Assembly: GCF_005503695.1 (NCBI RefSeq)
Contig: NZ_SCMU01000001.1
Coordinates: 124,001 to 188,000 of the forward strand
Source: Sphingopyxis sp. 2PD
Lineage (GTDB): Bacteria; Pseudomonadota; Alphaproteobacteria; Sphingomonadales; Sphingomonadaceae
Reading direction: 5' to 3'
Length of the DNA stretch: 64,000 bases
Part shown: positions 44,631 to 52,641 of the stretch, piece by piece
Numbering within the stretch: position 1 is the first letter of the stretch
Layout: every line of letters starts with the position of its first letter
The notes under the pieces: model-generated
The model's database searches: none
Told to the model about the DNA's origin: nothing
What the model saw: the letters and a program-made list of their open reading frames with translations, nothing else
Position numbers and translations under genes: made by a program

Positions 44631-45620
44631 ATGACCGATATTCCGAACAGCCTCCCCGATCACCACGGTTCGACGCTCCTCGCGGCGCCCGATGTCGAGG
44701 TCAGCGCGCGCGAGATGTTCGGGGTCGACATCGACATGATGGTCCCCGCCTTCAGCGAGGCCGACGAGCGTGTCCCCGACCTTGACCCCGCCTATGTCTT
44801 CGACGGCGATACCACGCTCGCGATCCTGGCCGGCTTCAAGTTCAACCGCCGTGTGATGGTGCAGGGCTATCACGGCACCGGCAAATCGACGCATATCGAA
44901 CAGGTCGCCGCGCGGCTGAAATGGCCGTGCATCCGCGTCAACCTCGACGCGCACATCAGCCGCATCGACCTCGTCGGTCGCGACGCGATCGTCCTACGCG
45001 ACGGCCAGCAGGTCACCGAGTTTCGCGAAGGCCTGCTCCCCTGGGCGCTCCAAACCCCGACCGCGTTGGTGTTCGACGAATATGATGCGGGGCGCCCCGA
45101 CGTTATGTTCGTGATCCAGCGCGTGCTGGAGACCGAAGGCAAGCTGACCCTGCTCGACCAGAACCGCGTCATCCGCCCGAACCCGCACTTCCGCCTGTTC
45201 TCGACCGCCAACACCGTCGGGCTCGGCGACACGAGCGGGCTGTATCATGGCACGCAGCAGATCAACCAGGGCCAGATGGACCGCTGGAATATCGTCGTCA
45301 CCCTGAACTATCTGCCCGCCGCGACCGAAAGCGCGATCATCCTGGCCAAGGTACCGAACACCGACGACACGACCGTCGCCAATATGGTCAAGGTCGCCGA
45401 TTTGACGCGCCAGGGCTTTATCAATGGCGACATTTCGACCGTCATGAGCCCGCGCACGGTGATCAGCTGGGCGCAGAACGCCGCGATCTTCAACAACCTC
45501 GGCTTCGCGTTCCGCTTGAGCTTCCTCAACAAATGCGACGAGGCGGAGCGGATGATCGTCGCCGAATATTACCAGCGCGTGTTCGGCGAAGACCTGCCCG
45601 AGAGCGTGATCGGCAAGTGA
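44631..45620 (+). CDS. cobS: AAA+ ATPase CobS (aerobic cobaltochelatase subunit)
   Basis: This 329-residue MoxR-type AAA+ ATPase has Walker [10 protein letters not shown] (79-87), Walker [14 protein letters not shown] and the sensor region [20 protein letters not shown]. In B12 makers CobS and CobT form a ring that drives cobalt insertion by CobN. In this window cobT is 4.8 kb downstream rather than adjacent, and no cobN or other cobalamin gene is visible. The pair may serve another chelation or remodelling role. Confidence 0.95.
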   Translation: MTDIPNSLPDHHGSTLLAAPDVEVSAREMFGVDIDMMVPAFSEADERVPDLDPAYVFDGDTTLAILAGFKFNRRVMVQGYHGTGKSTHIEQVAARLKWPCIRVNLDAHISRIDLVGRDAIVLRDGQQVTEFREGLLPWALQTPTALVFDEYDAGRPDVMFVIQRVLETEGKLTLLDQNRVIRPNPHFRLFSTANTVGLGDTSGLYHGTQQINQGQMDRWNIVVTLNYLPAATESAIILAKVPNTDDTTVANMVKVADLTRQGFINGDISTVMSPRTVISWAQNAAIFNNLGFAFRLSFLNKCDEAERMIVAEYYQRVFGEDLPESVIGK

Positions 45621-45622
45621 CG

Positions 45623-46810
45623 ATGTTTCGCCGCCTGATGGTGGCCACGACCGCGCTCGCGCTGTCAGGGTGCGGCATCGCCGCGGTCGATTATGGCCCC
45701 GTGCGCCACGCCGACTATGTCGCCGATCCGCGCTGCACCGCCCAGCCAGGCGCTACGGTCGATGGGGCCGCCTTGCCGCTGTTCTTCGCGACCAGCCGCC
45801 TGCCCGACTGCCGCACCGGCGACATCCGCCTGCTCCGTCATCGCGGCGACAAGATCCGCTATGGCCGCTTTGCGGTGCCGCGCGAGATCGAGGTCGGCGG
45901 CAAGAAGAAGCTGCGTACCCCGATGGCATTCCAGGCATCGGCCGACTGGTGGACCGCGTTGCAGGCCGAGACCGACCGGCGGCAGGGCCGCGTATTGCTC
46001 TATGTCCATGGTTATCGCGAGACGTTCGAGACGACGTCGAAGGACGCCGCGCAGATCGCACGGATGACCGGTTTCGACGGGCCGGTGATCGAATATAGCT
46101 GGCCATCGCAGGGCGAAGTGCTGAGCTATGCGGTCGACGAAACCAACATGTATCACGACGTCCGCAATTTCCGCGACTTCCTGAAAACGCTCGCCGAGCG
46201 GCCGTGGGTCAAGGAAATCGTCGTCGTGTCGCACTCGCTGGGCGCGCGGCTGGTGATCCCGGCCATCGCCTTTGTCGACCGCACGTCGAGCAGCGCCGAC
46301 AGCAGCAACATCTCGAACGTCATCCTGGCATCGCCCGACATCGATCGCGAAACATTCGAACGCGATATCGAGGAAGAGGTGCTGGCCCCGCGTCGTGTCG
46401 CCAACAACCGGCGGATCACCGTTTACGTCTCGCACGCCGACAAGGCACTCGCCGCGTCACGCGCGCTGCACGGCTATCCGCGGCTGGGGTCGCCCTATTG
46501 CTTCAACCCCTTTGAAGCTGCCGATCTGAAAGCCAAGGGACTGCCGGTGCGCTGCTATCCGAAATCGGTTGCAGGCCTGACCGTGGTCGACACCACCGAT
46601 GTGTCGCGCACCACCACTGGGCATAGCAATTTCCTGCGCAGCGCGGTCGCGTGCCGCGACTTCGTGGACGTGGTAGCCGACAAGCGCGCGCGACCCGACC
46701 GGGTGGCCACCCATCTGGCGCATGTGTTCCGGCTGATCCCCGATCCGGCGGAACCGAAGCCCGATGACGAAGCGATCTGCAATCGCGTGCCGGTGGCTGC
46801 CAGCTTCTAA
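45623..46810 (+). CDS. DUF900-type alpha/beta hydrolase lipoprotein
   Basis: This 395-residue protein starts 2 bases after cobS with a lipoprotein signal (FRRLMVATTALALSGC, Cys17). It matches the DUF900 alpha/beta hydrolase family: LPLFFATSRLPDCRTG, RYGRFAVPREIEVG, RVLLYVHGYRETFETTSKDAAQIARMTGF, the nucleophile elbow VVSHSLGARLVIPAI, ASPDIDRETFERDI, and a C-terminal GHSNFLRS with the catalytic His. It is probably an envelope esterase or lipase; the substrate is unknown. Its stop overlaps that of the convergent 43-residue gene. Confidence 0.88.
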   Translation: MFRRLMVATTALALSGCGIAAVDYGPVRHADYVADPRCTAQPGATVDGAALPLFFATSRLPDCRTGDIRLLRHRGDKIRYGRFAVPREIEVGGKKKLRTPMAFQASADWWTALQAETDRRQGRVLLYVHGYRETFETTSKDAAQIARMTGFDGPVIEYSWPSQGEVLSYAVDETNMYHDVRNFRDFLKTLAERPWVKEIVVVSHSLGARLVIPAIAFVDRTSSSADSSNISNVILASPDIDRETFERDIEEEVLAPRRVANNRRITVYVSHADKALAASRALHGYPRLGSPYCFNPFEAADLKAKGLPVRCYPKSVAGLTVVDTTDVSRTTTGHSNFLRSAVACRDFVDVVADKRARPDRVATHLAHVFRLIPDPAEPKPDDEAICNRVPVAASF

Positions 46811-46938
46811 AAGCCGCACATGATGGCAAAGTCGGCGAGCCAGACGGCTGGGCCTTCGCCACGCCACAGCCACAACCCACCCGCCGCAATCACCGCGAAC
46901 AGCGCGAGCGCTGCTGCGTCCTGCCGCGCCCATTTCAT
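46807..46938 (-). CDS. 43-residue membrane protein, coupled to the MFS gene
   Basis: This very small protein starts MKWARQDAAALALFAV, continues with one membrane segment (ALALFAVIAAGGLWLWRG) and ends WLADFAIMCGF. Its ATG overlaps the TGA of the MFS transporter (ATGA), which supports real translation. The stop overlaps that of the convergent hydrolase. Function unknown; perhaps a transporter accessory peptide. Confidence 0.6.
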   Translation of the reverse strand: MKWARQDAAALALFAVIAAGGLWLWRGEGPAVWLADFAIMCGF

Positions 46939-48155
46939 ACCGGTTGCAGCCGCCTGACCGGGGCGTCCGCGATCGGCAGATGGACCAGTCCGGCAAACAG
47001 TCCGAGCGCGATAGCGAAACCCCAGGCGATGTCGTAACTGCCGGTGGCGTCGAAGATCAGCCCCGCCATCCACGCGCCGAAAAAGCTGCCGACCTGGTGG
47101 CTCAGGAACACGATGCCATAGAGCATCGAGAGATAGCGGATGCCGAAGATACGCCCGACGATGCCGCTGGTCAGCGGCACGGTGCCCAGCCACAGAAAGC
47201 CCATCGCCCCGGCAAACACCAGCGCGCTTGCATGGCTGAGCGGCATGAAAAGGAACAAGGCGATCACCGCCGAGCGCGCGGTGTAGAGCGCCGACAGGAC
47301 ATATTTCTGCCGCAGCACGTCGCCCGCGCGGCCGAAGATGTAAGAACCAAGGATGTTGAACAGCCCGACCAGCGCCAGCACCTGCGCCCCGATTTCAATC
47401 CCCAGCCCCTTGTCGTCGAGATAGGCGGGCAGATGCGTCGCGATGAACGCGATGTGGAAACCGCAGACGAAAAATCCGGCGTTGAGCAGCCAGAAACCGC
47501 GGTGAACCGACGCTTCGCGCAGCGCCTCGCGCGCGGTCTGCTCGACCTCGGCAGCGACGCCCGGCCCGCCATCGGTCCGCCCCGCGACCCCGATCGCGAG
47601 CAGTCCGCAGAGCGCGACCAGCCCCGCCATGATCCACAGCGTCTCGAGATAACCGATATCGCGGAGCAGGATCGACGCCAGCGGCACGACGAGGAACTGG
47701 CCGAGCGAGCCGCCCGCGGTAACGATACCGAACGCACTGCTGCGCTTTTCCGGGCTGACGACGCGCCCGACCGCACCCAGCACCACGACAAAGGTCGTCG
47801 CCGACTGCGCCATGCCGATGAAGATACCGAAACTGATGTGCAGCCCGATCGCGTCGGTCGCGAACGCCGCGCCGATCAGCCCTAACGCATAGAGCAGCGC
47901 CCCCGCCAGCACGACGCGCCCCGCGCCATGTTTGTCGGCCAGTGCGCCGACGAAGGGCTGGACCAGCCCGAACAGCAGGTTCTGGAGCGCCATCGCCAAC
48001 CCGAAATCGGAGCGGCTGATCCCGATATCGGCGCTCATCTGCGGCAGGAACAGCCCGAACGACTGGCGCACCCCCATCGCCAGCGTGACGATGAAGGCGG
48101 CGCAGAGGATGACGATCCAGGGACGGCGCATGAGAGAAGTCGTGGGAGAAGCCAT
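46935..48155 (-). CDS. MFS transporter (OFA/MCT-like)
   Basis: This 406-residue transporter has 12 predicted membrane segments. It starts WIVILCAAFIVTLAMGVRQSFGLFLPQMSADIGISRSDFGLAMALQNL and has PFVGALADKHGAGRVVLAGALL, the A-loop GxLaDrxG pattern, between segments 2 and 3. The RQSFGLFLPQM start is typical of the oxalate/formate and monocarboxylate antiporter-like MFS group. The substrate is unknown. The ATG is that of MASPTTSLMRRPW. It lies on the opposite strand to cobS and cobT. Confidence 0.92.
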   Translation of the reverse strand: MASPTTSLMRRPWIVILCAAFIVTLAMGVRQSFGLFLPQMSADIGISRSDFGLAMALQNLLFGLVQPFVGALADKHGAGRVVLAGALLYALGLIGAAFATDAIGLHISFGIFIGMAQSATTFVVVLGAVGRVVSPEKRSSAFGIVTAGGSLGQFLVVPLASILLRDIGYLETLWIMAGLVALCGLLAIGVAGRTDGGPGVAAEVEQTAREALREASVHRGFWLLNAGFFVCGFHIAFIATHLPAYLDDKGLGIEIGAQVLALVGLFNILGSYIFGRAGDVLRQKYVLSALYTARSAVIALFLFMPLSHASALVFAGAMGFLWLGTVPLTSGIVGRIFGIRYLSMLYGIVFLSHQVGSFFGAWMAGLIFDATGSYDIAWGFAIALGLFAGLVHLPIADAPVRRLQPV

Positions 48156-48225
48156 AGGTTGCCGAATGCAACCCTTACCGTGCCGGGTCAAGCGAGCAAA
48201 GCTACGCCCTCACCCACGCAACCTT

Positions 48226-48288
48226 CGTCACCCCCGACTTGATCCGGGGTCCATTACGCCGATGAAGCGATGGACCCCGGATCAAGTC
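48226..48288. repeat. Palindromic repeat family F8, interrupted by the IS
   Basis: Left arm CGTCACCCCCGACTTGATCC (48226-48245) pairs with ATGGACCCCGGATCAAGTC up to 48288. The lost end CGGGGTGACG reappears at 50387-50396, beyond the insertion. Joining the two restores the palindrome. Confidence 0.9.
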
Positions 48289-48353
48289 GGCAACTATATA
48301 CTTGACGTACTAAACGGATAGGCGCATACGGGTTGCAACAAGAGGCAACCAGC

Positions 48354-49295
48354 ATGAATATCACCGATCCGGTTTACAGCGACGCGAACAAGGCCCGCGA
48401 GCATCTGGAAAGCCTGCACTGGCCGAACGGCCCTGTGTGCCCGCATTGCGGCAATTGCGCCGCGGATCGCATCACGAAGCTGGCTGGCAAGTCCACGCGC
48501 CCCGGCGTTCACAAGTGCAAAGAGTGCGAAAAGCCGTTCACCGTTACGATTGGCACCGTCATGGAAGACAGCAAAATCCCGCTGAACAAGTGGCTCATGG
48601 CGTTCGCGCTGTTCGCCAGCAGCAAGAAGGGCTTTTCGGCGCACCAGCTTCACCGCACCCTCGGCATCACCTACAAATCGGCTTGGTTCATGACGCACCG
48701 CATCCGAGAAGCGCTCAAGACAGAAATCACCGGCCCGCTTGGCGGCGAAGGCCAGACCGTTGAAGCCGACGAAACCTTCATCGGCGGTAAGGAAAAGAAC
48801 CGGCATAAGTCCAAGCGCGCCACGAAGCGGCTTGGCGGAAGCTGGGGCAAGGAAACGGTCTTCTCGCTGGTCGAGCGGGACGGTTCCGTTCGGTCGTTCC
48901 ATGTGGCGAGCGTCACGGCTGCGAACCTTCGCCCGATGATCGTTTCGCAGGTTGATCGCGCCTCACTGCTTTGCACCGATGACGCGGGCCAGTATCGCCA
49001 CATGGGCCGCGATTTCCGGCATGAAATCGTCAACCACAGCGCAGAGGAATACGTGCGCGGCACCATCCACACAAACACCGTTGAGGGCTACTTCTCGATC
49101 CTCAAGCGCGGGATCAACGGCTGCTATTTCCATGTCAGCCGCGGCCATCTGCACCGCTATTTGGCCGAGTTTGACTTCCGCTACAGCAACCGCGCCTCGC
49201 TAGGCGTTACCGACACGGAGCGCGCACAGCTTGCGATCATGGGCGCGAAGGGCAAGCGCCTAATTTACCGGCAACCTAGTCCGCTCGCTTCCTGA
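48354..49295 (+). CDS. IS1595-family transposase
   Basis: This 313-residue transposase has an N-terminal zinc ribbon (Cys29-P-H-Cys32 and Cys55-K-E-Cys58) and a middle region with KIPLNKWLMAFALFASSKKGFSAHQLHRTLGITYKSAWFMTHRIREAL. The ISXO2-like DDE domain begins at VEADETFIGGKEKN, continues with CTDDAGQYRHMG, and has NTVEGYFSILKRGINGCYFHVSRGHLHRYLAEFDFRYSNR near the end. The ATG is used; a TTG at 48333 would add seven residues. The gene appears intact. Confidence 0.95.
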   Translation: MNITDPVYSDANKAREHLESLHWPNGPVCPHCGNCAADRITKLAGKSTRPGVHKCKECEKPFTVTIGTVMEDSKIPLNKWLMAFALFASSKKGFSAHQLHRTLGITYKSAWFMTHRIREALKTEITGPLGGEGQTVEADETFIGGKEKNRHKSKRATKRLGGSWGKETVFSLVERDGSVRSFHVASVTAANLRPMIVSQVDRASLLCTDDAGQYRHMGRDFRHEIVNHSAEEYVRGTIHTNTVEGYFSILKRGINGCYFHVSRGHLHRYLAEFDFRYSNRASLGVTDTERAQLAIMGAKGKRLIYRQPSPLAS

Positions 49296-49337
49296 AATCC
49301 ACGTAGCGCCCCGCCAGATCGGGATCAAGCGTAAGCG

Positions 49338-49475
49338 CTATTTTGGGTGAGATTCCTTCGATCGCTTCATGATATTCTCGTTGCTGATCGGGGGAGTCGC
49401 CAGCGCGCGTCGCAGTAGTTCGTCGCGGCGGGCATCGCCTCGATCGTCTTGTTGGGATTTAGGCTGTGTTGACAT
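49338..49475 (-). CDS. 45-residue cargo ORF of the IS element, possibly frameshifted
   Basis: The minus strand reads ATG at 49475 to TAG at 49338. It is a 45-residue, strongly charged peptide with RGDARRDELLRRALATPPI. A second minus-strand frame immediately downstream (to a TAG at 49276) reads YHEAIEGISPKIALTLDPDL and AGRYVDFRKRAD, also protein-like but without its own start. The two could be one gene of about 66 residues broken by a frameshift. It is divergent from, and overlaps by 10 bases, the 251-residue cargo gene. Function unknown. Confidence 0.45.
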   Translation of the reverse strand: MSTQPKSQQDDRGDARRDELLRRALATPPISNENIMKRSKESHPK

Positions 49476-50221
49476 TTGACCTTCCGAATATCTCACTTCC
49501 AGCCCTGCCAGAGTCGGAGCGGGAAGTGGCTTGGGCTATCCAATCCAATCTATTCGAATTGCCAAGCATTGTCGAACACGTCTCGTCAGCCGTTGCCCTT
49601 TTCCAGTTCTCCACCGGGCAACGAATTGCGCATCCAGGGGCTGGCGAGAGCGAGGAAGATCGTGGAAAGCGGCACAAACATAACGATATGTTGCGGGACT
49701 GGAAGATGATGGCCGCCAAGGCCGGAGCAATCAAAATTTACGAGTTTCATCGGCTGGAACAGGCGATCGACGCGATGCTAAAGAAGTGCCCTACGCTCGA
49801 AGCCATGTTGGATCTGGAAGCGCGAAAACGTGCTGCCCGTCTCTTTCACGACACTTTCCCAAATTTTGCAGACGTTCGCGATGTGGCTGCGCACGGCGCC
49901 GAGATATTCGACAACCCTGATAAGGTAAATAGACACGCCACAAGAGGCGAAATCTATGGACTTCCAAATTTCATGATAAAGAGTGGTGACGGAAAAATTG
50001 TAGGTCGAGACCTTCTCGTGGAATCAACCTACAGCGCGGTCTTTGAAGGAAAGCAAGTAAGTTACAATCTTTCCGATGCCACTGTCGCTACTTTGCATTC
50101 CGTATGCACTGAGCGAATGAACATGTTCGCGCCCGCCCAACGAGCCACGCGCGAAATTCTCATGAAAAGACTGACTGAAGCGCGCGCGCAACCTTCTTCA
50201 GATCAAAGTAGCCGTCTATGA
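49466..50221 (+). CDS. IS cargo protein with HEPN-like R-x4-H motif, function unknown
   Basis: This 251-residue, AT-richer gene starts at GTG (49466), with TTG as the second codon. The protein is mainly helical, with helices around residues 20-48, 95-130 and 205-245. The segment FADVRDVAAHGAEIF contains Arg138-x4-His143, the spacing and context of HEPN RNase active sites. I infer a HEPN-like domain, not a confirmed one. Base composition differs from the chromosomal genes, consistent with transfer on the element. Its 3' end overlaps the convergent 61-residue gene by 62 bases. Confidence 0.6.
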   Translation: MLTFDLPNISLPALPESEREVAWAIQSNLFELPSIVEHVSSAVALFQFSTGQRIAHPGAGESEEDRGKRHKHNDMLRDWKMMAAKAGAIKIYEFHRLEQAIDAMLKKCPTLEAMLDLEARKRAARLFHDTFPNFADVRDVAAHGAEIFDNPDKVNRHATRGEIYGLPNFMIKSGDGKIVGRDLLVESTYSAVFEGKQVSYNLSDATVATLHSVCTERMNMFAPAQRATREILMKRLTEARAQPSSDQSSRL

Positions 50222-50345
50222 TGACGAGCCCTTTCTCTGTTTTCTGGACATGACCGCCCTCTTCAGAGGTATCAAGCGCGCTGTATAGCGCGCCCTCCAA
50301 TTCATCTTCGGTAATGCGCCGGCCTGTTTCGTCATTCGTATCCAT
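50160..50345 (-). CDS. 61-residue cargo protein at the right end of the IS
   Basis: This small acidic protein reads MDTNDETGRRITEDELEGAL, then YSALDTSEEGGHVQKTEKG and LVIIDGYFDLKKVARALQSV. It starts 10 bases inside the right terminal repeat and converges on the 251-residue cargo gene, overlapping its last 62 bases. Acidic composition and pairing with a possible RNase suggest an antitoxin or inhibitor, but no family is recognised. Confidence 0.55.
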   Translation of the reverse strand: MDTNDETGRRITEDELEGALYSALDTSEEGGHVQKTEKGLVIIDGYFDLKKVARALQSVFS

Positions 50346-50443
50346 TGTAACCCCGGTACGTCAAGTACATAACTGCCGATCAAGTCCGGGGTGACGATGA
50401 AAGGGATTTCCTTCGACAGCCAAAGCTGGTTAGAGCCGACTCA

Positions 50444-52267
50444 ATGACCGCCCAATCGCCCCTCGAAGATTTCAAAGCCGCGCTGTCGAGCGTTGCGCGC
50501 GCCGTTACCCGCGACGCCGAGGTTGAGGTCGGCTTTACCGCCGATGCCCCGGCGCAGATCGGCAAGGCGATCAAGGTGCCGACGCCGTCGCGCACGCTCC
50601 CGGCGGATCAGGTCGCCGAAGCGCGCGGGTTTGCCGATGGCTATGCGCTGCGGATGAAGCATCACAGCGAGAAATTGCACGCCGCCGCGCGCCCCGCCGA
50701 ACCGCTCGCCGCCGCGGCGTTCGATGCGATGGAACGGGCGCGGATCGAGGCGCTGGGCGCGCGCCACATGGACGGGATGCGCGCCAACCTGTCGGCGAGC
50801 CTCGCGATGCGGATGCGCAGCGACCCGATTTCGCGCGCGCAGGGCCGCGACGATGTCCCAATGTCGAGCGCGCTCGAACTGATGCTGCGCGAGGCGCTGA
50901 CCGGCGACGCCGCACCGCAGGGGACCGAAACCGGCCTGTCGCTGGTACGCGAATGGATCAACAAGGAAGCCGGCGGCGATCTGACCGCGCTGTCGATGCT
51001 GCTCGACGATCAGGCGGCATTTGCTGAAACCGCCAAGCTCGCGCTGCGCCACCTCGATCTCATCCACAGCGACGACCCGCTGGAACAGGGCAGCGAGGAT
51101 GGCGGCGAAGAGGATGAGAGTGAAGCCGAGGAAAGCCAGGACGAGCAGGAAAGCGAAGACGGCGGCGCCGGGGAAAGCCAGGTCGACGCCCGCGCCGAAA
51201 TGGCCGGCGATCAGGCCGACGACGGCGACAGCGATCCCGATGCACAGGAAATGGAAGCCGACGGCGAACCCGAAATGGGCGGCGAAGGCGATGAGGGCAT
51301 GTTGCCCGTGCGCCCCAATCGCCTGCCGAGCGACATTCCCGATTTCAATTACCTGCGTTTCACCGACAAGCATGACGAGATCATCCTCGCGACCGAATTG
51401 TGCGATGCCGACGAATTGACGCGGCTGCGCGCCTATCTCGATACCCAGATGCAGCATCTGCAGGGCGCGGTGACCAAGCTCGCCAATCGGTTGCAGAGGC
51501 GCCTGATGGCGCAGCAGAACCGCGCGTGGGATTTCGACCAGGAAGAGGGCCAGCTCGACGCCGCGCGGCTGGCGCGTGTCATCGTCTCGCCCGGCCAGTC
51601 GCTGAGCTACAAGATCGAACGCGACACCGACTTCCGCGATACGGTGGTCACGCTGCTGATCGACAATTCGGGATCGATGCGCGGGCGGCCGATCAGCATC
51701 GCCGCGATCAGCGCCGACATCCTGGCGCGCACACTCGAACGCTGCGGCGTGAAGACCGAAATCCTGGGCTTCACGACGCGGACGTGGAAGGGCGGACAGA
51801 GCCGCGAGGACTGGCTGGCCGCGGGCCGCCCGGCGCATCCGGGTCGCCTCAACGACCTCCGCCACATCATCTACAAGCCCGCCGACGAACCCTATCGCCG
51901 CGCGCGCAAATCGCTGGGGCTGATGATGCGCGAGGGGTTGCTCAAAGAAAATATCGACGGCGAAGCGCTGATGTGGGCGCACCAGCGCATCATCGGGCGC
52001 CCCGAGGAACGCCGCATCCTGATGGTGATCAGCGACGGCGCGCCGGTCGACGACAGCACGCTGTCGGTGAACCACGGCGCCTATCTGGACCAGCATCTGC
52101 GCCAGGTGATCGACTGGATCGAAAACCGCTCACCCGTCGAACTGTGCGCGATCGGTATCGGCCACGATGTCACCCGCTATTACAGCCGCGCGGTGACGAT
52201 CATGGATGCGGAACAATTGGGCGGCACGATGGTCGAGCAGCTGGCCGGGCTGTTCGACGTGGATTGA
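50444..52267 (+). CDS. cobT: CobT-type cobaltochelatase subunit with VWA domain
   Basis: This 607-residue protein has an N-terminal helical region. A very acidic stretch (residues ~215-285, long Glu/Asp runs such as [16 protein letters not shown]) follows. The C-terminal von Willebrand A domain has the metal-ion site [11 protein letters not shown] (Asp407-x-Ser409-x-Ser411), and [15 protein letters not shown] comes later. It partners CobS in the CobNST chelatase. It is separated from cobS by 4.8 kb. The IS lies just upstream, so the cobT promoter region may have been altered. Confidence 0.94.
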   Translation: MTAQSPLEDFKAALSSVARAVTRDAEVEVGFTADAPAQIGKAIKVPTPSRTLPADQVAEARGFADGYALRMKHHSEKLHAAARPAEPLAAAAFDAMERARIEALGARHMDGMRANLSASLAMRMRSDPISRAQGRDDVPMSSALELMLREALTGDAAPQGTETGLSLVREWINKEAGGDLTALSMLLDDQAAFAETAKLALRHLDLIHSDDPLEQGSEDGGEEDESEAEESQDEQESEDGGAGESQVDARAEMAGDQADDGDSDPDAQEMEADGEPEMGGEGDEGMLPVRPNRLPSDIPDFNYLRFTDKHDEIILATELCDADELTRLRAYLDTQMQHLQGAVTKLANRLQRRLMAQQNRAWDFDQEEGQLDAARLARVIVSPGQSLSYKIERDTDFRDTVVTLLIDNSGSMRGRPISIAAISADILARTLERCGVKTEILGFTTRTWKGGQSREDWLAAGRPAHPGRLNDLRHIIYKPADEPYRRARKSLGLMMREGLLKENIDGEALMWAHQRIIGRPEERRILMVISDGAPVDDSTLSVNHGAYLDQHLRQVIDWIENRSPVELCAIGIGHDVTRYYSRAVTIMDAEQLGGTMVEQLAGLFDVD

Positions 52268-52641
52268 CTGCGCTGCCCTTCCCCCTTGATGGGGGAAGGA
52301 TACGCAGCCTTATCGCGAAGCGATTAGGCGAAGTTGGATGGGGGTGAGGGCGCGTCAATGGAGCCGTCATCGCATGCCCAGACGGCACCCCCACCGCTGC
52401 GACTAACGAACAAGTTCGTAAGTCTCGCTGCCTCCCCCATCGAGTGGGAGGGAATTGTCTCCGCGGTCCTTCCAACGCTAGGGTGACAACCCCCTCCCCC
52501 CTCGTTACAAACTGGCCCCGGAGCAGCAGGGACTCGCGGCCTGACGACGAGCGCCGCTGCACCGAATAATCATGCTGTGGGTCGCCAGCATGGCTTGGGG
52601 CTGCACCGATGGCGGTGCGCGGCTGAGGGGGCGACTGTCAC
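52268..52641. repeat. Gene-free stretch with palindromic repeats (family F7, about 52277-52454)
   Basis: The first hairpin is CCTTCCCCC/GGGGGAAGG (52277-52299, loop TTGAT). Opposed boxes GGGGGTG (near 52340) and CACCCCC (near 52388) and a final CTCCCCCATCGAGTGGGAG (near 52432-52450) follow. Their spacing resembles the F5/F6 composites. From about 52455 to 52641 I see no further feature except the ribosome site of the next gene. Confidence 0.65.

Larger units (their letters stand above)
48289..50377 (+). mobile_element. IS1595-family insertion element with cargo genes
   Basis: This 2,089-bp element has 22-bp imperfect terminal inverted repeats (48289-48310 and 50356-50377, 19 of 22 matching, shared core TACTTGACGTAC). 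It is flanked by the direct repeat GATCAAGTC at 48280-48288 and 50378-50386, fitting the 8-bp duplication of this family within one base. It carries the transposase, a 251-residue cargo protein and two small minus-strand frames. It sits inside a palindromic repeat, about 58 bases upstream of cobT. Intact frame and ends suggest a recent insertion. Confidence 0.93.

Noticed and set aside
48226-48288. Possible terminator of the MFS or hydrolase genes
   Set aside because: The inverted repeat is better explained as the left part of an interspersed palindrome split by the IS. It has no T-run and lies upstream of the MFS gene.
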